NCBI GenBank assembly: GCA_016722045.1 | Contig: JADKGY010000029.1 | Location: forward strand, 744,001-808,000 | Source of the DNA: Candidatus Opimibacter skivensis | GTDB lineage: Bacteria > Bacteroidota > Bacteroidia > Chitinophagales > Saprospiraceae | DNA length: 64,000 bases | Direction: 5' to 3' | Part shown: positions 28,289 through 37,112 of the stretch, one piece after another | Position numbering within the stretch: position 1 is the stretch's first letter | Layout: each line of letters begins with the position of its first letter | Position numbers and translations under genes: made by a program | Notes under the pieces: generated by a model | Told to the model about the DNA's origin: nothing | Database searches by the model: none | What the model saw: only the letters and a program-made list of their open reading frames with translations

Positions 28289-28921
28289 ATGTCCATCAAA
28301 CTCGGCGATATAGCGCCAAACTTCCAGGCTGAAACCTCAAAAGGCCCAATCGATTTCTATGAATATTTGGGTAATTCATGGGGTGTACTTTTCTCTCATC
28401 CGGCTGATTTTACACCTGTTTGTACGACAGAATTAGGACAGGTAGCGAAGTTGAAAAATGAATTTGATAAACGAAATGTCAAAGTCCTTGCACTCAGCGT
28501 TGACCCGATCGAATCACACGACAAATGGATAAAAGACATCAATGAAACACAGCACACTGAAGTTAATTTTCCACTTATCGCAGACAGTGATCGTAAAGTA
28601 TCCCTGCTTTATGATATGATTCATCCCGGTGCTGCAGAAAAGACCACCGTAAGAAGTGTATTCATCATCGGCCCGGACAAGAAAGTAAAACTGACTTTAA
28701 CATATCCTCCCAGCACCGGTAGAAATTTCTCAGAAATATTAAGAGTAATTGATTCCCTGCAGTTGACCGCTTATCACAGTGTAGCAACTCCAGCCGATTG
28801 GAAACAAGGCGAGGATGTAGTCATTCTACCTTCCGTCCCGGATTCAGATATCCCGGCAAAATTTCCAAAGGGCGCAACACATATCAAACCTTATCTGCGT
28901 ACAACACCTCAACCAAATTAA
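28289..28921 (+). CDS. 1-Cys peroxiredoxin (Prx6 type)
   Basis: A 210-residue thiol peroxidase that reduces peroxides. The peroxidatic Cys is in HPADFTPVCTTELG. No other Cys is present, so it is the 1-Cys type, with the long C-terminal arm of the Prx6 group (GRNFSEILRVIDSLQLTA). It lies 67 bases after the MoeZ gene and is followed by a strong terminator, so it probably ends the cysteine operon, linking sulfur assimilation with oxidant defence. Confidence 0.92.
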   Translation: MSIKLGDIAPNFQAETSKGPIDFYEYLGNSWGVLFSHPADFTPVCTTELGQVAKLKNEFDKRNVKVLALSVDPIESHDKWIKDINETQHTEVNFPLIADSDRKVSLLYDMIHPGAAEKTTVRSVFIIGPDKKVKLTLTYPPSTGRNFSEILRVIDSLQLTAYHSVATPADWKQGEDVVILPSVPDSDIPAKFPKGATHIKPYLRTTPQPN

Positions 28922-28940
28922 AATTTAATACACTTGAATT

Positions 28941-29020
28941 GGATGTAGAGATATTATTCATCACGTCTCAATTATCAAAAAAATATTTGATAAACAAGGT
29001 CTCTACATCCGGTTTTTTTT
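28941..29020. terminator. Terminator after the peroxiredoxin gene
   Basis: GGATGTAGAGA (28941-28951) pairs with TCTCTACATCC (29000-29010) and a T run follows at 29013-29020. The loop is long (48 bases). The 3' arm also holds the stop of the convergent DUF1905 gene. Confidence 0.7.
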
Positions 29021-29218
29021 CATAGGTCCATTGACATATAGCCGATACGGTCCGTTTTTGACAGAGACAAGTGTTTGTTCAAACTTATACTTATTGATTT
29101 CTCCTTTGGTGTAGATATATCCCCCGATGGCTCTCATCTTTGATGTGATTCTTTCAGGCACCTCTACACAAGGATTTATGCCCACTTTATATATCGCACC
29201 TTTAAAGCGATAAATCAT
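29003..29218 (-). CDS. DUF1905 domain protein, short
   Basis: A 71-residue protein with the DUF1905 pattern: IYRFKGAIYKVGINPCVEVP, GGYIYTKGEINKYKFEQTL, GPYRLYVNGPMKK. Start chosen at 29218, because the upstream in-frame 23 codons are translated from the dispersed C/G-rich element. It ends within the terminator stem, about 10-15 residues short of a full domain, so the C-terminus may be truncated. Function unknown. Confidence 0.7.
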   Translation of the reverse strand: MIYRFKGAIYKVGINPCVEVPERITSKMRAIGGYIYTKGEINKYKFEQTLVSVKNGPYRLYVNGPMKKNRM

Positions 29219-29241
29219 TAAAAACTTATATAAGTGGAAGC

Positions 29242-29268
29242 AGTTCCCCCTTTTAGGGGGCAGGGGGT
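29242..29268. repeat. Dispersed C/G-run element, copy 2
   Basis: AGTTCCCCCTTTTAGGGGGCAGGGGGT, similar to the copies at 26692 and 36098. It lies just upstream of the DUF1905 start. Confidence 0.55.
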
Positions 29269-29283
29269 AAAAAGGGGGACTAC

Positions 29284-29721
29284 TCACATATTCTTCACGA
29301 TATTCCTGTGCATCAGAATATCTTTCAATTCGTGCAGAACTTTATACTCATTCGGCATCACTTTTTTGAAAGCTTCTTTGATCGCGAAAAAAGTACCTTT
29401 TTCAATCGCTATCTTATCCATCATATCGATTTTAGAGGATACGAGTTTTAAGTCTTCTTTGATCAACTTTCGGATAGAAGGAATATCATGCCAGTCACCT
29501 TCGATCGCACATGTAAGACTTGAGGTACCGTCTGGCTGAATATCAGTTTCAAGTGAAATGAATCTATAATCCACCACAACATCAGTTTCTGAATACTTGG
29601 CAATATTCGTAAATGGAATACGCCAGTTTTCTTCTTCCAACCCTGAATTAACAAGAAAAATCTCAAGACCTTTCTCGTGAAAACGATAAACAATGATGCG
29701 AACACTATCAAATACAGACAT
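29284..29721 (-). CDS. Nudix-fold-like protein without a Nudix box
   Basis: A 145-residue protein. The start (SVRIIVYRFHEKGLEIFLVN ... WRIP) looks like the first strands of a Nudix domain, but the GX5EX7REUXEEXGU box is absent, so hydrolase activity is unlikely. The second half is helical. It may be a binding or structural variant. Likely cytoplasmic. It lies next to an unrelated 210-residue gene on the same strand. Confidence 0.5.
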   Translation of the reverse strand: MSVFDSVRIIVYRFHEKGLEIFLVNSGLEEENWRIPFTNIAKYSETDVVVDYRFISLETDIQPDGTSSLTCAIEGDWHDIPSIRKLIKEDLKLVSSKIDMMDKIAIEKGTFFAIKEAFKKVMPNEYKVLHELKDILMHRNIVKNM

Positions 29722-29768
29722 AAGGTTAAGTCTTTGTCAAGCGGGGTAAAAGTACGCCACGGAAACGG

Positions 29769-30401
29769 TTATTTTTTTCTTTTGTTCTCCAATATACGTG
29801 TCAATATCTCAAAAAGACTTAAGGATATGAAAATCGCCTCTTCTTCATCATTAAGTTTTGAAATAAGCGTAAACGCCCTTTGTTGGTATGCATGCGGTCT
29901 GAGCGGATTAAACATCTGCCCGACTTCCCGGTCTTTAACCATAATGGAGAGCAGATCATTGGAATAAGGTCTTATTCTCCCAAGCACACCCCTTGATTTT
30001 ATTCCATGCATCACATTATTCTGATCCATTATGGCCACCTGGCTACCATTGAAATAGACATCAACATTTTGCTTCTTAATTCTGAATATAATCTCAGTAT
30101 CTGATGTCCGACAGCATAGCAATGCCTCTCGTACACCTTTAATGTAATCTTTGTAAGCAAACGCAACCATAGGCTCTGCATATATAGACTGGATCGTTCC
30201 GGCCACAATTTTATCCACCCCCTTTTTCTGAGATTTAAGCTCCAGTTTAAGAGACATCAATTCCAATTCACTTTCCTGACGAAATGGAATCAACTGTGAT
30301 TCAAAAGGTTTCACGATTTGCCGCATCACAGCAAGATCCTGGTTGATCTTTCGGGTGCCTGGAGGCATACCCAAAACCTTTCTGATAATATCCTCTATCA
30401 T
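29769..30401 (-). CDS. Hypothetical protein
   Basis: A 210-residue soluble protein. The N-terminus is helical (PFESQLIPFRQESELELMSLKLELK), followed by a mixed domain with a Gly/Ser turn (VYFNGSQVAIMDQNN). No family was recognised. It sits between the Nudix-like gene and rpoD on the minus strand. Confidence 0.6.
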   Translation of the reverse strand: MIEDIIRKVLGMPPGTRKINQDLAVMRQIVKPFESQLIPFRQESELELMSLKLELKSQKKGVDKIVAGTIQSIYAEPMVAFAYKDYIKGVREALLCCRTSDTEIIFRIKKQNVDVYFNGSQVAIMDQNNVMHGIKSRGVLGRIRPYSNDLLSIMVKDREVGQMFNPLRPHAYQQRAFTLISKLNDEEEAIFISLSLFEILTRILENKRKK

Positions 30402-30614
30402 TTCCGGACGTCAAGATACAGTTATTTGAAAATGAAAATAAAGTCCTGACCAGAAGGAAACAAATAATATCAACTAACCCAAGTCAAGCTTGATTTAAAT
30501 ATTCTTTTGAGCATAAAGACGTAAAAGCTTCCTTATTTCAGGCAAATTTTTTAGTAATGGTACCTTCCCAATGAAGATTACCGCTTACTGATCACTGCTT
30601 ACGGAATACCAAAT

Positions 30615-31481
30615 TTACATGTAACTCCTGATCGTAGAACTTTTCCTCATCGTCTTCCTGAGTCGACGTATAGCCCTCTCTTTGATTTGCCGAACCCTCT
30701 CCCGGGTCAGTTCCAACTGTTCGCCAATCTCATCAAGAGTAAGTGGTTTTTCACCTTTTAATCCAAAATAAAATGCAAGCACCTCTGCTTCTCTGGGGGC
30801 AAGTGAATTCAAACTATACTGGATATCCAATCTTAAGGACTCTTCCATGAGTTTGAGATCGGGCTGCATTTCTGCATCAGTCTCAATCATATCCAAAAGT
30901 GTAAAGCTATCCTCATCACTCGAGACAGGTGCATCAAAAGAAACATGACGATTATTACCTGGCATTGCATTTATTACATCCCTGATAGAAACGTTAAGCA
31001 ACTCTGCCAATTCTTCATGAGATGGATCGCGCTCAAACTCCTGAACAAAAGATACAAACGCCTCATTCAGCCGGTTGTAAGAGGTGGACTTATTATGAGG
31101 CATCCGCACAATTCTGGAATATTCCACAATCGATTGCAGGATACTCTGCCTGATCCACCAAACCGCATAGGATATAAACTTAAATCCTTTTGTCTCATCA
31201 AATCGCTTTGCCGCCTTCATTAACCCCACATTTCCTTCATTGATCAGGTCACTTAAGGAAAGACCCTGATTCTGATACTGCTTTGCAACTGATACCACAA
31301 ATCTAAGATTGGCCTCAGTCATTCGTTCAAGCGCTTCCTGGTCACCTGCACGAGCCAAGGACGCCAATCTGGCCTCCTCGTCAGAAGTCATCATGTCTAT
31401 CTTGCTGATATCCTGTAGATATTTCTCAAGTGCAAGACTTTCACGGCTTGTGATCCTGTTTGCTATTTTAAGTTGTCGCAT
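30615..31481 (-). CDS. rpoD: Primary sigma factor (Bacteroidota RpoD)
   Basis: The housekeeping sigma-70 factor of 288 residues, lacking region 1.1 and the long non-conserved region as usual in Bacteroidota. Regions are visible: 1.2/2.1 (DEEARLASLARAGDQEALERM), 2.2-2.4 (NLRFVVSVAKQYQ, GLMKAAKRFDETKGFKF, YAVWWIRQSI), region 3, and 4.2 (LTLDEIGEQLELTRERVRQIK). It recruits RNA polymerase to TTG/TAnnTTTG promoters such as those listed here. Confidence 0.97.
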   Translation of the reverse strand: MRQLKIANRITSRESLALEKYLQDISKIDMMTSDEEARLASLARAGDQEALERMTEANLRFVVSVAKQYQNQGLSLSDLINEGNVGLMKAAKRFDETKGFKFISYAVWWIRQSILQSIVEYSRIVRMPHNKSTSYNRLNEAFVSFVQEFERDPSHEELAELLNVSIRDVINAMPGNNRHVSFDAPVSSDEDSFTLLDMIETDAEMQPDLKLMEESLRLDIQYSLNSLAPREAEVLAFYFGLKGEKPLTLDEIGEQLELTRERVRQIKERAIRRLRKTMRKSSTIRSYM

Positions 31482-31736
31482 TCCTGGGTTCCGGGTTTAA
31501 GAGCTCAATGTGTATTAAATTCAAATTGCCACTAGAAGGTACAATGGCGCATATCAAAAAGTTCAAACTTTTAAGTCCACTCTGTTGAGTTTTTTCATAA
31601 TTCTTCAATTTTTCCTCGGCATTGCCTTTTAAACAGAATGAGCTTTGTTCCGTTACTATAATGTCTCGAGGGTGTGATTTCGTACCCAACTAAATCCACT
31701 TTTTTTTCGTCTTGGAATAAATAATTCAAAAATCTT

Positions 31737-32174
31737 ATGAAATACCTCTTTTACATCTCCATTAGCCTAAGTTTCATTTTCCTCAATTTTTCAGGTTGTG
31801 ATAAAAAGGACACTACTGACCCACTTTGTAATCAGATCACACTGAATAAGCCATTTTTGGCAAAAATCGATGAGCAATGGTGCCTGGATCAGGCCAACTG
31901 GAGTATTAGATTCGGCCCTTTAGTTGAGGATAGTAGATGCAATGTGCCAGGAATTGATTGTTTCTGGGCCGGAAGATTTGTGATGGCAGCTACAATAATT
32001 AATAGCGATGGTGAAGAAAGGGACACTTTCTATGCAGTCCGGAATTGGACCGATACGCTGCAACAGGGGATATACAACATCTATCTTAATAAAATATACC
32101 CTGAAATGCGTCCTACAATGGAACTCCTTGATCCTTCAAAATACTCTTTCGATGTTATAATTGAAAAACGATAA
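31737..32174 (+). CDS. Lipoprotein of unknown function
   Basis: A 145-residue exported lipoprotein: a signal peptide with lipobox LNFSGC at Cys21. The mature part has several Cys (DPLCNQIT, EQWCLD, SRCNVPGIDCFWAGR) that may form disulfides, and a beta-rich C-terminus. The CxWxGxxxx pattern recalls small Bacteroidota lipoproteins. No function is known. It is followed by a perfect terminator palindrome. Confidence 0.75.
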   Translation: MKYLFYISISLSFIFLNFSGCDKKDTTDPLCNQITLNKPFLAKIDEQWCLDQANWSIRFGPLVEDSRCNVPGIDCFWAGRFVMAATIINSDGEERDTFYAVRNWTDTLQQGIYNIYLNKIYPEMRPTMELLDPSKYSFDVIIEKR

Positions 32175-32213
32175 AGTATTAAATGCTTCCACAGGCAAAA
32201 CAAGAGCAATGAT

Positions 32214-32254
32214 TGAAAAGAGAAAGGACAAGTCATGACTTGTCCTTTCTCTTT
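32214..32254. terminator. Bidirectional terminator
   Basis: A near-perfect palindrome (AAAAGAGAAAGGACAAGTC / GACTTGTCCTTTCTCTTTT) between the convergent lipoprotein and pnp genes, with A and T runs at the ends. It can serve both strands. Confidence 0.85.
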
Positions 32255-32317
32255 TCCTATCCGTCACATCAGTTAGATTATCTCACCGATTTCCGTTTAC
32301 TGAATATTGATTACATT

Positions 32318-34675
32318 TTACCTGCGTGGGCCGCGATCTCCTCCTCCACGATTTCCACCTCCTCCACCACGATCATCGCGGCGAGGTCCGCGATCATCAC
32401 GCCTTGGTCCTCTGTCATCACGTCTTGGTCCACGGTCATCACGTCTCGGTCCACGGTCATCTCCGAAGGAAGAACGCTCACGTTCTCTTTCCGGTGGACC
32501 TTCTTCTCCGAATCCATCTTCATATTCACCATTTTCATTTTTCTTACGCTCAGGTTTTGGAAGTAATGATTTACGCGACATCCTCATCTTGCCTGTACGG
32601 GAATCGATCTCAACAAGCTGCACCTTTACCATGTCACCTTCTTTGAATACTTCCTCCACATTATCTATCCGGCTATGAGAGATTTCAGATACATGCAATA
32701 ACCCGCTCTTTCCCATGAAATCAACAAACACTCCATAAGGCATTATCGTCCTCACAACAGCTTCATACACATCGCCTACTTCGGGCGTGTATGTTATGCT
32801 AATGATACGTTGTCTTGCAAGCTCAAGACTTTCCTTATTCGAACTGGCAATATTGACAATTCCTTTATCACCCACCTCTTCAATATTGATGATAGTGCCT
32901 GTAGTCGCTTGTATGTCCTGAATAACCTTTCCTCCAGGGCCGATGACAGCGCCAATCTGACTCTTCTCAATGATGATCTCAAGTATTCGTGGTGCGTGTG
33001 GTTTGAGGTCTTCTCTTGGTTCTGATATGACTTCATCCATCTTAGACAGGATGTGCAATCTACCGGCACGTGCCTGCAGTAAAGCTTTCTCCAGCAAATC
33101 ATAACTCAAGCCATCCACTTTGATATCCATCTGGCATCCTACGATTCCATCACGTGTTCCGGTGATCTTGAAATCCATATCGCCTATTGCATCTTCATCG
33201 CCAAGGATGTCAGACAAAATGGCATTTTTTCCTTTCTCACTTACCAATCCCATTGCGATACCCGCAACTGCAGATTTAATTTTTATACCCCCATCCATCA
33301 AAGCTAGCGAGCCGGCACAAACCGTCGCCATAGAGGAAGATCCATTGGATTCAAGGATATCAGACACAATACGTAAAGTATATGGCTGAACAGCAGGAAA
33401 TACTTTTCTCAATGAACGACCTGCAAGATTAGCATGTCCTACTTCTCTTCGTCCGGGACCGCGATTTGGTTTCACCTCACCCGTTGAATAAGGTGGGAAA
33501 TTATAATGAAGGATAAATTTATCATGTCTGAAATCAAGAGCATTGTCAAGCAATACTTCATCATTCTTTGTTCCTAACGTAAGACTTGTAAGCGATTGAG
33601 TTTCACCTCTTGTAAAGACTGCAGATCCATGTGTTGAAGGCAGATAATCAACCTCAATCCATATTGGCCTGATTTCATCCATCTTTCGACCATCAATACG
33701 CTTGCCTTCATCAACAACAAAATGACGAACAACCTCTTTTTTAAGTTTATCATAATAGTAATCCACCAAAACAGATTTCTCTGCCATGTATTCGTCACCC
33801 TTTTCTGCCGTCAGTTTGGCAACCAATTCAGTTTTGATAGCATCAAAATTTTCTTTGCGGGTATTTTTTTCCTGAGCAGCTCGGGCTATATCAAGAATTC
33901 TTTGTCTTGAATAAGAATCAATTTCTTTCTTCAGTTCCTCATCTTCTACTTTAGCAGGCAATTCTCTTTTCTGTGTCGCTTTTATACCAACCTTTTTGGC
34001 TAATTCTAATTGGGCCTGGCATTGAACGATTATCGCTTCATGCCCGATTCGAATGGCCTCTACCAGTTCGTGTTCAGAGCACTCATTTGCCTCACCTTCT
34101 ACCATCATGATATCGGCGATGGTTGCAGCTATGATGACATCAATATCAGCCGTTTTCAAGGCCTCCCGACCCGGATTAACCACAAATTCTCCATTGATTC
34201 TTGCTACTCTTACTTCTGATATCGGGCCTGCCCATGGAATGTCCGAAACTGCAAGTGCTGTAGACGCTGCAAGAGCTGCAAGAGCATCAGGCATCGCATC
34301 TGCATCTGCTGAAATGAGGTTGATCATGATCTGGGTCTCATTCATATATCCATCAGGAAATAATGGACGCACGGCTCTGTCCACGAGCCTTGATATCAAC
34401 ACTTCGTAATCTGATAACTTAGATTCCCTTCGGAAAAAATTACCCGGTATTCGGCCTACAGCCGCAAATTTCTCCTGGTAATCAACTGATAATGGAAACC
34501 ATGGTTGGTTTGGTTTTGCATCTTTATTAGATACTACTGTAGCTAAAAGCATAGTATCCCCTAGACGGATCATCGCAGATCCATGAGCCTGTGCAGCAAG
34601 CTTGCCGGTCTCCATGATCACTTCTCTGCCATCCGGTAGATTAAATCGCTGGGTAATAGGAATTTGAACACCCAT
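32318..34675 (-). CDS. pnp: Polynucleotide phosphorylase
   Basis: PNPase degrades RNA 3' to 5' by phosphorolysis and takes part in RNA turnover. It has 785 residues: two RNase PH domains separated by a helical domain (FPPYSTGEVKPNRGPGRREVGH in the second), then KH (IGAVIGPGGKVIQDIQ) and S1 (GDVYEAVVRTIMPYGVFVDF). The C-terminus carries four tandem DDRGPRR units and a glycine-rich end, an unusual RNA-binding-like tail. It is downstream of rpsO, the common order. A candidate -7 box (TATCTTTG) is at 34801-34808 on the minus strand. Confidence 0.97.
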   Translation of the reverse strand: MGVQIPITQRFNLPDGREVIMETGKLAAQAHGSAMIRLGDTMLLATVVSNKDAKPNQPWFPLSVDYQEKFAAVGRIPGNFFRRESKLSDYEVLISRLVDRAVRPLFPDGYMNETQIMINLISADADAMPDALAALAASTALAVSDIPWAGPISEVRVARINGEFVVNPGREALKTADIDVIIAATIADIMMVEGEANECSEHELVEAIRIGHEAIIVQCQAQLELAKKVGIKATQKRELPAKVEDEELKKEIDSYSRQRILDIARAAQEKNTRKENFDAIKTELVAKLTAEKGDEYMAEKSVLVDYYYDKLKKEVVRHFVVDEGKRIDGRKMDEIRPIWIEVDYLPSTHGSAVFTRGETQSLTSLTLGTKNDEVLLDNALDFRHDKFILHYNFPPYSTGEVKPNRGPGRREVGHANLAGRSLRKVFPAVQPYTLRIVSDILESNGSSSMATVCAGSLALMDGGIKIKSAVAGIAMGLVSEKGKNAILSDILGDEDAIGDMDFKITGTRDGIVGCQMDIKVDGLSYDLLEKALLQARAGRLHILSKMDEVISEPREDLKPHAPRILEIIIEKSQIGAVIGPGGKVIQDIQATTGTIINIEEVGDKGIVNIASSNKESLELARQRIISITYTPEVGDVYEAVVRTIMPYGVFVDFMGKSGLLHVSEISHSRIDNVEEVFKEGDMVKVQLVEIDSRTGKMRMSRKSLLPKPERKKNENGEYEDGFGEEGPPERERERSSFGDDRGPRRDDRGPRRDDRGPRRDDRGPRRDDRGGGGGNRGGGDRGPRR

Positions 34676-34874
34676 ATATTTATTATTTAATTTGTTATAA
34701 TCTGATTTTTAATGATTTACTCAATTTTAGAGGGATTCTTTCAAAGACAATTGCAGGTACAGACGATCTGCTGGATCTTTCCAGGTTCTAAAGCAAAAAT
34801 CAAAGATAAAAATTGAGAAATCGTAATCGAATAGCCGATTAGAATACAGGATACCCTTTAAAAACGGGTAAACA

Positions 34875-35150
34875 TTATTTTCTGATACCCAACTTTTCGA
34901 TTATTTCGCGATAGCGCTGAATATCCTTTTTCATGAGATAATGCAATAATCGCTTTCGCTGCCCTACCATCGTCAAAAGCGCTCTCTTGCAAGAGTTGTC
35001 TTTTGCATTGATTTGTAGATGCTTTGATAACTCATTGATCCTGAGTGTCATCAAGGCTACTTGAGATTCAGTGCCGCCGGTATTAGCTGCAGTACCACCG
35101 AAGTCAGAAAAGATTTCAGCTTTTTTAGCTGATGTTAGATAAATTGCCAT
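34875..35150 (-). CDS. rpsO: 30S ribosomal protein S15
   Basis: A 91-residue S15 that binds the 16S rRNA central domain. Visible are GTAANTGGTESQVALMTLRI, HLQINAKDNSCKRALLTMVGQRKRLLHYL and the final helix. It is followed by pnp as in most bacteria. A TATCTTTG -7 box lies at 35209-35216 (minus strand), about 60 bases upstream. Confidence 0.97.
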   Translation of the reverse strand: MAIYLTSAKKAEIFSDFGGTAANTGGTESQVALMTLRINELSKHLQINAKDNSCKRALLTMVGQRKRLLHYLMKKDIQRYREIIEKLGIRK

Positions 35151-35245
35151 GTCATTTGACGCTTTAAAAAATGACTAATATTTTGGTTTACTTTAATTTT
35201 TCGAGCCGCAAAGATACGATTCTTACCAGGAATTATTCAGCATTG

Positions 35246-36022
35246 TTATTTTTTAACCCGCTCTTTAGCTTTAGCCTCATTCCACAACCCGTCCATTTCA
35301 CCTAAGGTCATGTCTGTCAGTGCTTTAGTTGCGTGGGCTTCAATATATTCAAATCGGCGTTTAAATTTCTGATTTACCTTTTCAAGCGATGTTTCAGGAT
35401 CTATCCCTTTGTACCGGGCATAATTGATCAATGAAAACAGGATATCCCCAAACTCATCCTCAAGCTCTGATTTACCTGCGCCGGCCACTGACGCCTCTTT
35501 AAATTCTGTGATTTCTTCTTCTACTTTATCCCAGACCTGCTGATCATTCTCCCATTCAAATCCTACCTGCCTCGTTTTGTCCTGCATCCTGAAAGCTTTA
35601 ATCATTGCAGGCAAAGAATCCGGCACTCCTGAAAGAACTGACTTTTTGCCCTCGTTCTTCTTGATTGTCTCCCAATTTCTTTTTACATCCTCCTCGCCAA
35701 TTACCACAGTATCTCCATAGATGTGTGGATGTCTTCGAATCAACTTATCGCATACTGTATTGATCACAGAGGTTATATCAAATTGGGATTTCTCCTTTCC
35801 AATCCTTGCATAGAACACAATGTGCAGTAGGAGGTCACCCAGTTCCTCACCTATCCCTTCCCAATCTTCCTTTATGATCGCATCCGCCAATTCGTAAGTC
35901 TCTTCAATAGTAAGAATTCGTAACGAATGAATATCCTGTTTCATGTCCCAGGGGCACTTTTCCCTTAAGTCATCCATAATGTCAAGCAATCGCTCAAAGG
36001 CCTTCAACCGTTCGTCATCCAT
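35246..36022 (-). CDS. mazG: Nucleoside triphosphate pyrophosphohydrolase
   Basis: MazG hydrolyses nucleoside triphosphates to monophosphates as a house-cleaning enzyme. It has 258 residues with two MazG domains: CPWDMKQDIHSLRILTIEE with EELGDLLLHIVFY, then EEEITEFKEASV with EFGDILFSLINYARY. These are the metal-binding Glu/Asp pairs. It lies near ribA on the same strand. Confidence 0.95.
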   Translation of the reverse strand: MDDERLKAFERLLDIMDDLREKCPWDMKQDIHSLRILTIEETYELADAIIKEDWEGIGEELGDLLLHIVFYARIGKEKSQFDITSVINTVCDKLIRRHPHIYGDTVVIGEEDVKRNWETIKKNEGKKSVLSGVPDSLPAMIKAFRMQDKTRQVGFEWENDQQVWDKVEEEITEFKEASVAGAGKSELEDEFGDILFSLINYARYKGIDPETSLEKVNQKFKRRFEYIEAHATKALTDMTLGEMDGLWNEAKAKERVKK

Positions 36023-36097
36023 CCTAAATTCTATTTACTTCCATTAAAACATTTCCATTCGTCGAAAATTTCACTGAACAAATTACGTCTTGTAAAA

Positions 36098-36124
36098 AGT
36101 CCCCTTCAGGGGATTTAGGGGCCA
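36098..36124. repeat. Dispersed C/G-run element, copy 3
   Basis: AGTCCCCTTCAGGGGATTTAGGGGC, similar in layout to the copies at 26692 and 29242. It contains the last codons and stop of ribA, so the element supplies the gene end. Confidence 0.5.
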
Positions 36125-36699
36125 AGCAAATGCCCCATCAAATCCCTCTTTGTCCTGAGGTATTCTTCATTATCCTCATTTGGTTCAATCATCAATGGCA
36201 CTCTGTCCACAATGTTTATCCCACCCTCACTGAGTGAAATTATTTTCTCAGGATTATTAGTCAGCAAACGGATATTATCAATACCCAGATCCTTTAAAAT
36301 CAGGTTCGCTATATGATATGTCCTTTCATCTGTTTCAAATCCTAGCTGATGATTGGCATCTATAGTATTATATCCCTCATCCTGGAGATTGTAAGCCTTT
36401 AATTTATTGATAAGACCGATCCCCCGACCTTCCTGCCTTAAATAAATCAGGACCCCCTTTTCTCTGGTGATTAATTCCAGGCTTTTTTCCAGTTGTGCAC
36501 CGCAATCGCAACGTTTTGAACCAAATAGATCGCCGGTAAGACATTCAGAATGAACCCTGACTGTGACGATTTCATTGGGATTTAAACCTGGTGAATAAAG
36601 CGCAAGATGCGGCATTGGGTCTACATCATTGTCGGCATATGCATCGATATACCAAAAGCCTGATGTTGTGGGAATACTGGAATGAACCTGCTTTTGCAT
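36115..36699 (-). CDS. ribA: GTP cyclohydrolase II
   Basis: The first enzyme of riboflavin synthesis; it opens GTP and needs zinc. It has 194 residues. Visible are the zinc-binding HSECLTGDLFGSKRCDCG, catalytic region LRQEGRGIGLINKLKAYNLQ, and NHQLGFETDERTY. No DHBP synthase domain is fused. The C-terminus (LLGP) is encoded in a repeat element. Confidence 0.95.
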   Translation of the reverse strand: MQKQVHSSIPTTSGFWYIDAYADNDVDPMPHLALYSPGLNPNEIVTVRVHSECLTGDLFGSKRCDCGAQLEKSLELITREKGVLIYLRQEGRGIGLINKLKAYNLQDEGYNTIDANHQLGFETDERTYHIANLILKDLGIDNIRLLTNNPEKIISLSEGGINIVDRVPLMIEPNEDNEEYLRTKRDLMGHLLGP

Positions 36700-37112
36700 T
36701 AAAACTTACCTCGGAAAGAATGACAAAGGTAAGGCAACCACCAGAGAATAAATCATTCTAATCCCGGATATCAGAAGGTTGTGAAACTTTCTCAGGAGAA
36801 GGGTGGCTATAACTGCACCTGAATAAGATGAAGGAAAACCTGACAAAGTCAGATCATAACTATTTCCTGCTTGTACCCAATTTGACAAGAAAAATCAAGC
36901 CGCTTGTAACAAAAACAGTAAGGGTGACGAGTAAAATCAGCATGTCTTAATTCGGAGTGTTATTTAGTTAACTGCGGCTAAGGTGCGGAATTTTTATTTG
37001 ATATTATAAACTTTTTTCAAAATTTTATTTTAGTCGAAACCTTGGCTGCATTACAATGATTAAAGCATGTTCTTGGTTTGTAATATGTAGCTTTAACTCA
37101 AATTATTGACGA
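36700..37112. other. Intergenic region with a possible tiny membrane peptide
   Basis: 413 bases between ribA and the divergent deacetylase gene. The minus strand holds a 27-codon ORF (36860-36943) that is a single hydrophobic segment (MLILLVTLTVFVTSGLIFLV) with a basic end. The remaining frames are not convincing. The AT-rich right end should contain the promoter of the deacetylase operon. Confidence 0.4.

Noticed and set aside
29219..29287. Longer N-terminus for the DUF1905 protein
   Set aside because: The extra codons translate the dispersed C/G-rich repeat; the family pattern starts at the Met at 29218.
32326..32646. His-rich plus-strand ORF opposite the pnp 3' end
   Set aside because: It is the antisense reading of the DDRGPRR repeat and not a metal-binding protein.
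36706..36888. 60-codon minus-strand ORF upstream of ribA
   Set aside because: Composition is not protein-like and it overlaps a better small ORF and the promoter area.
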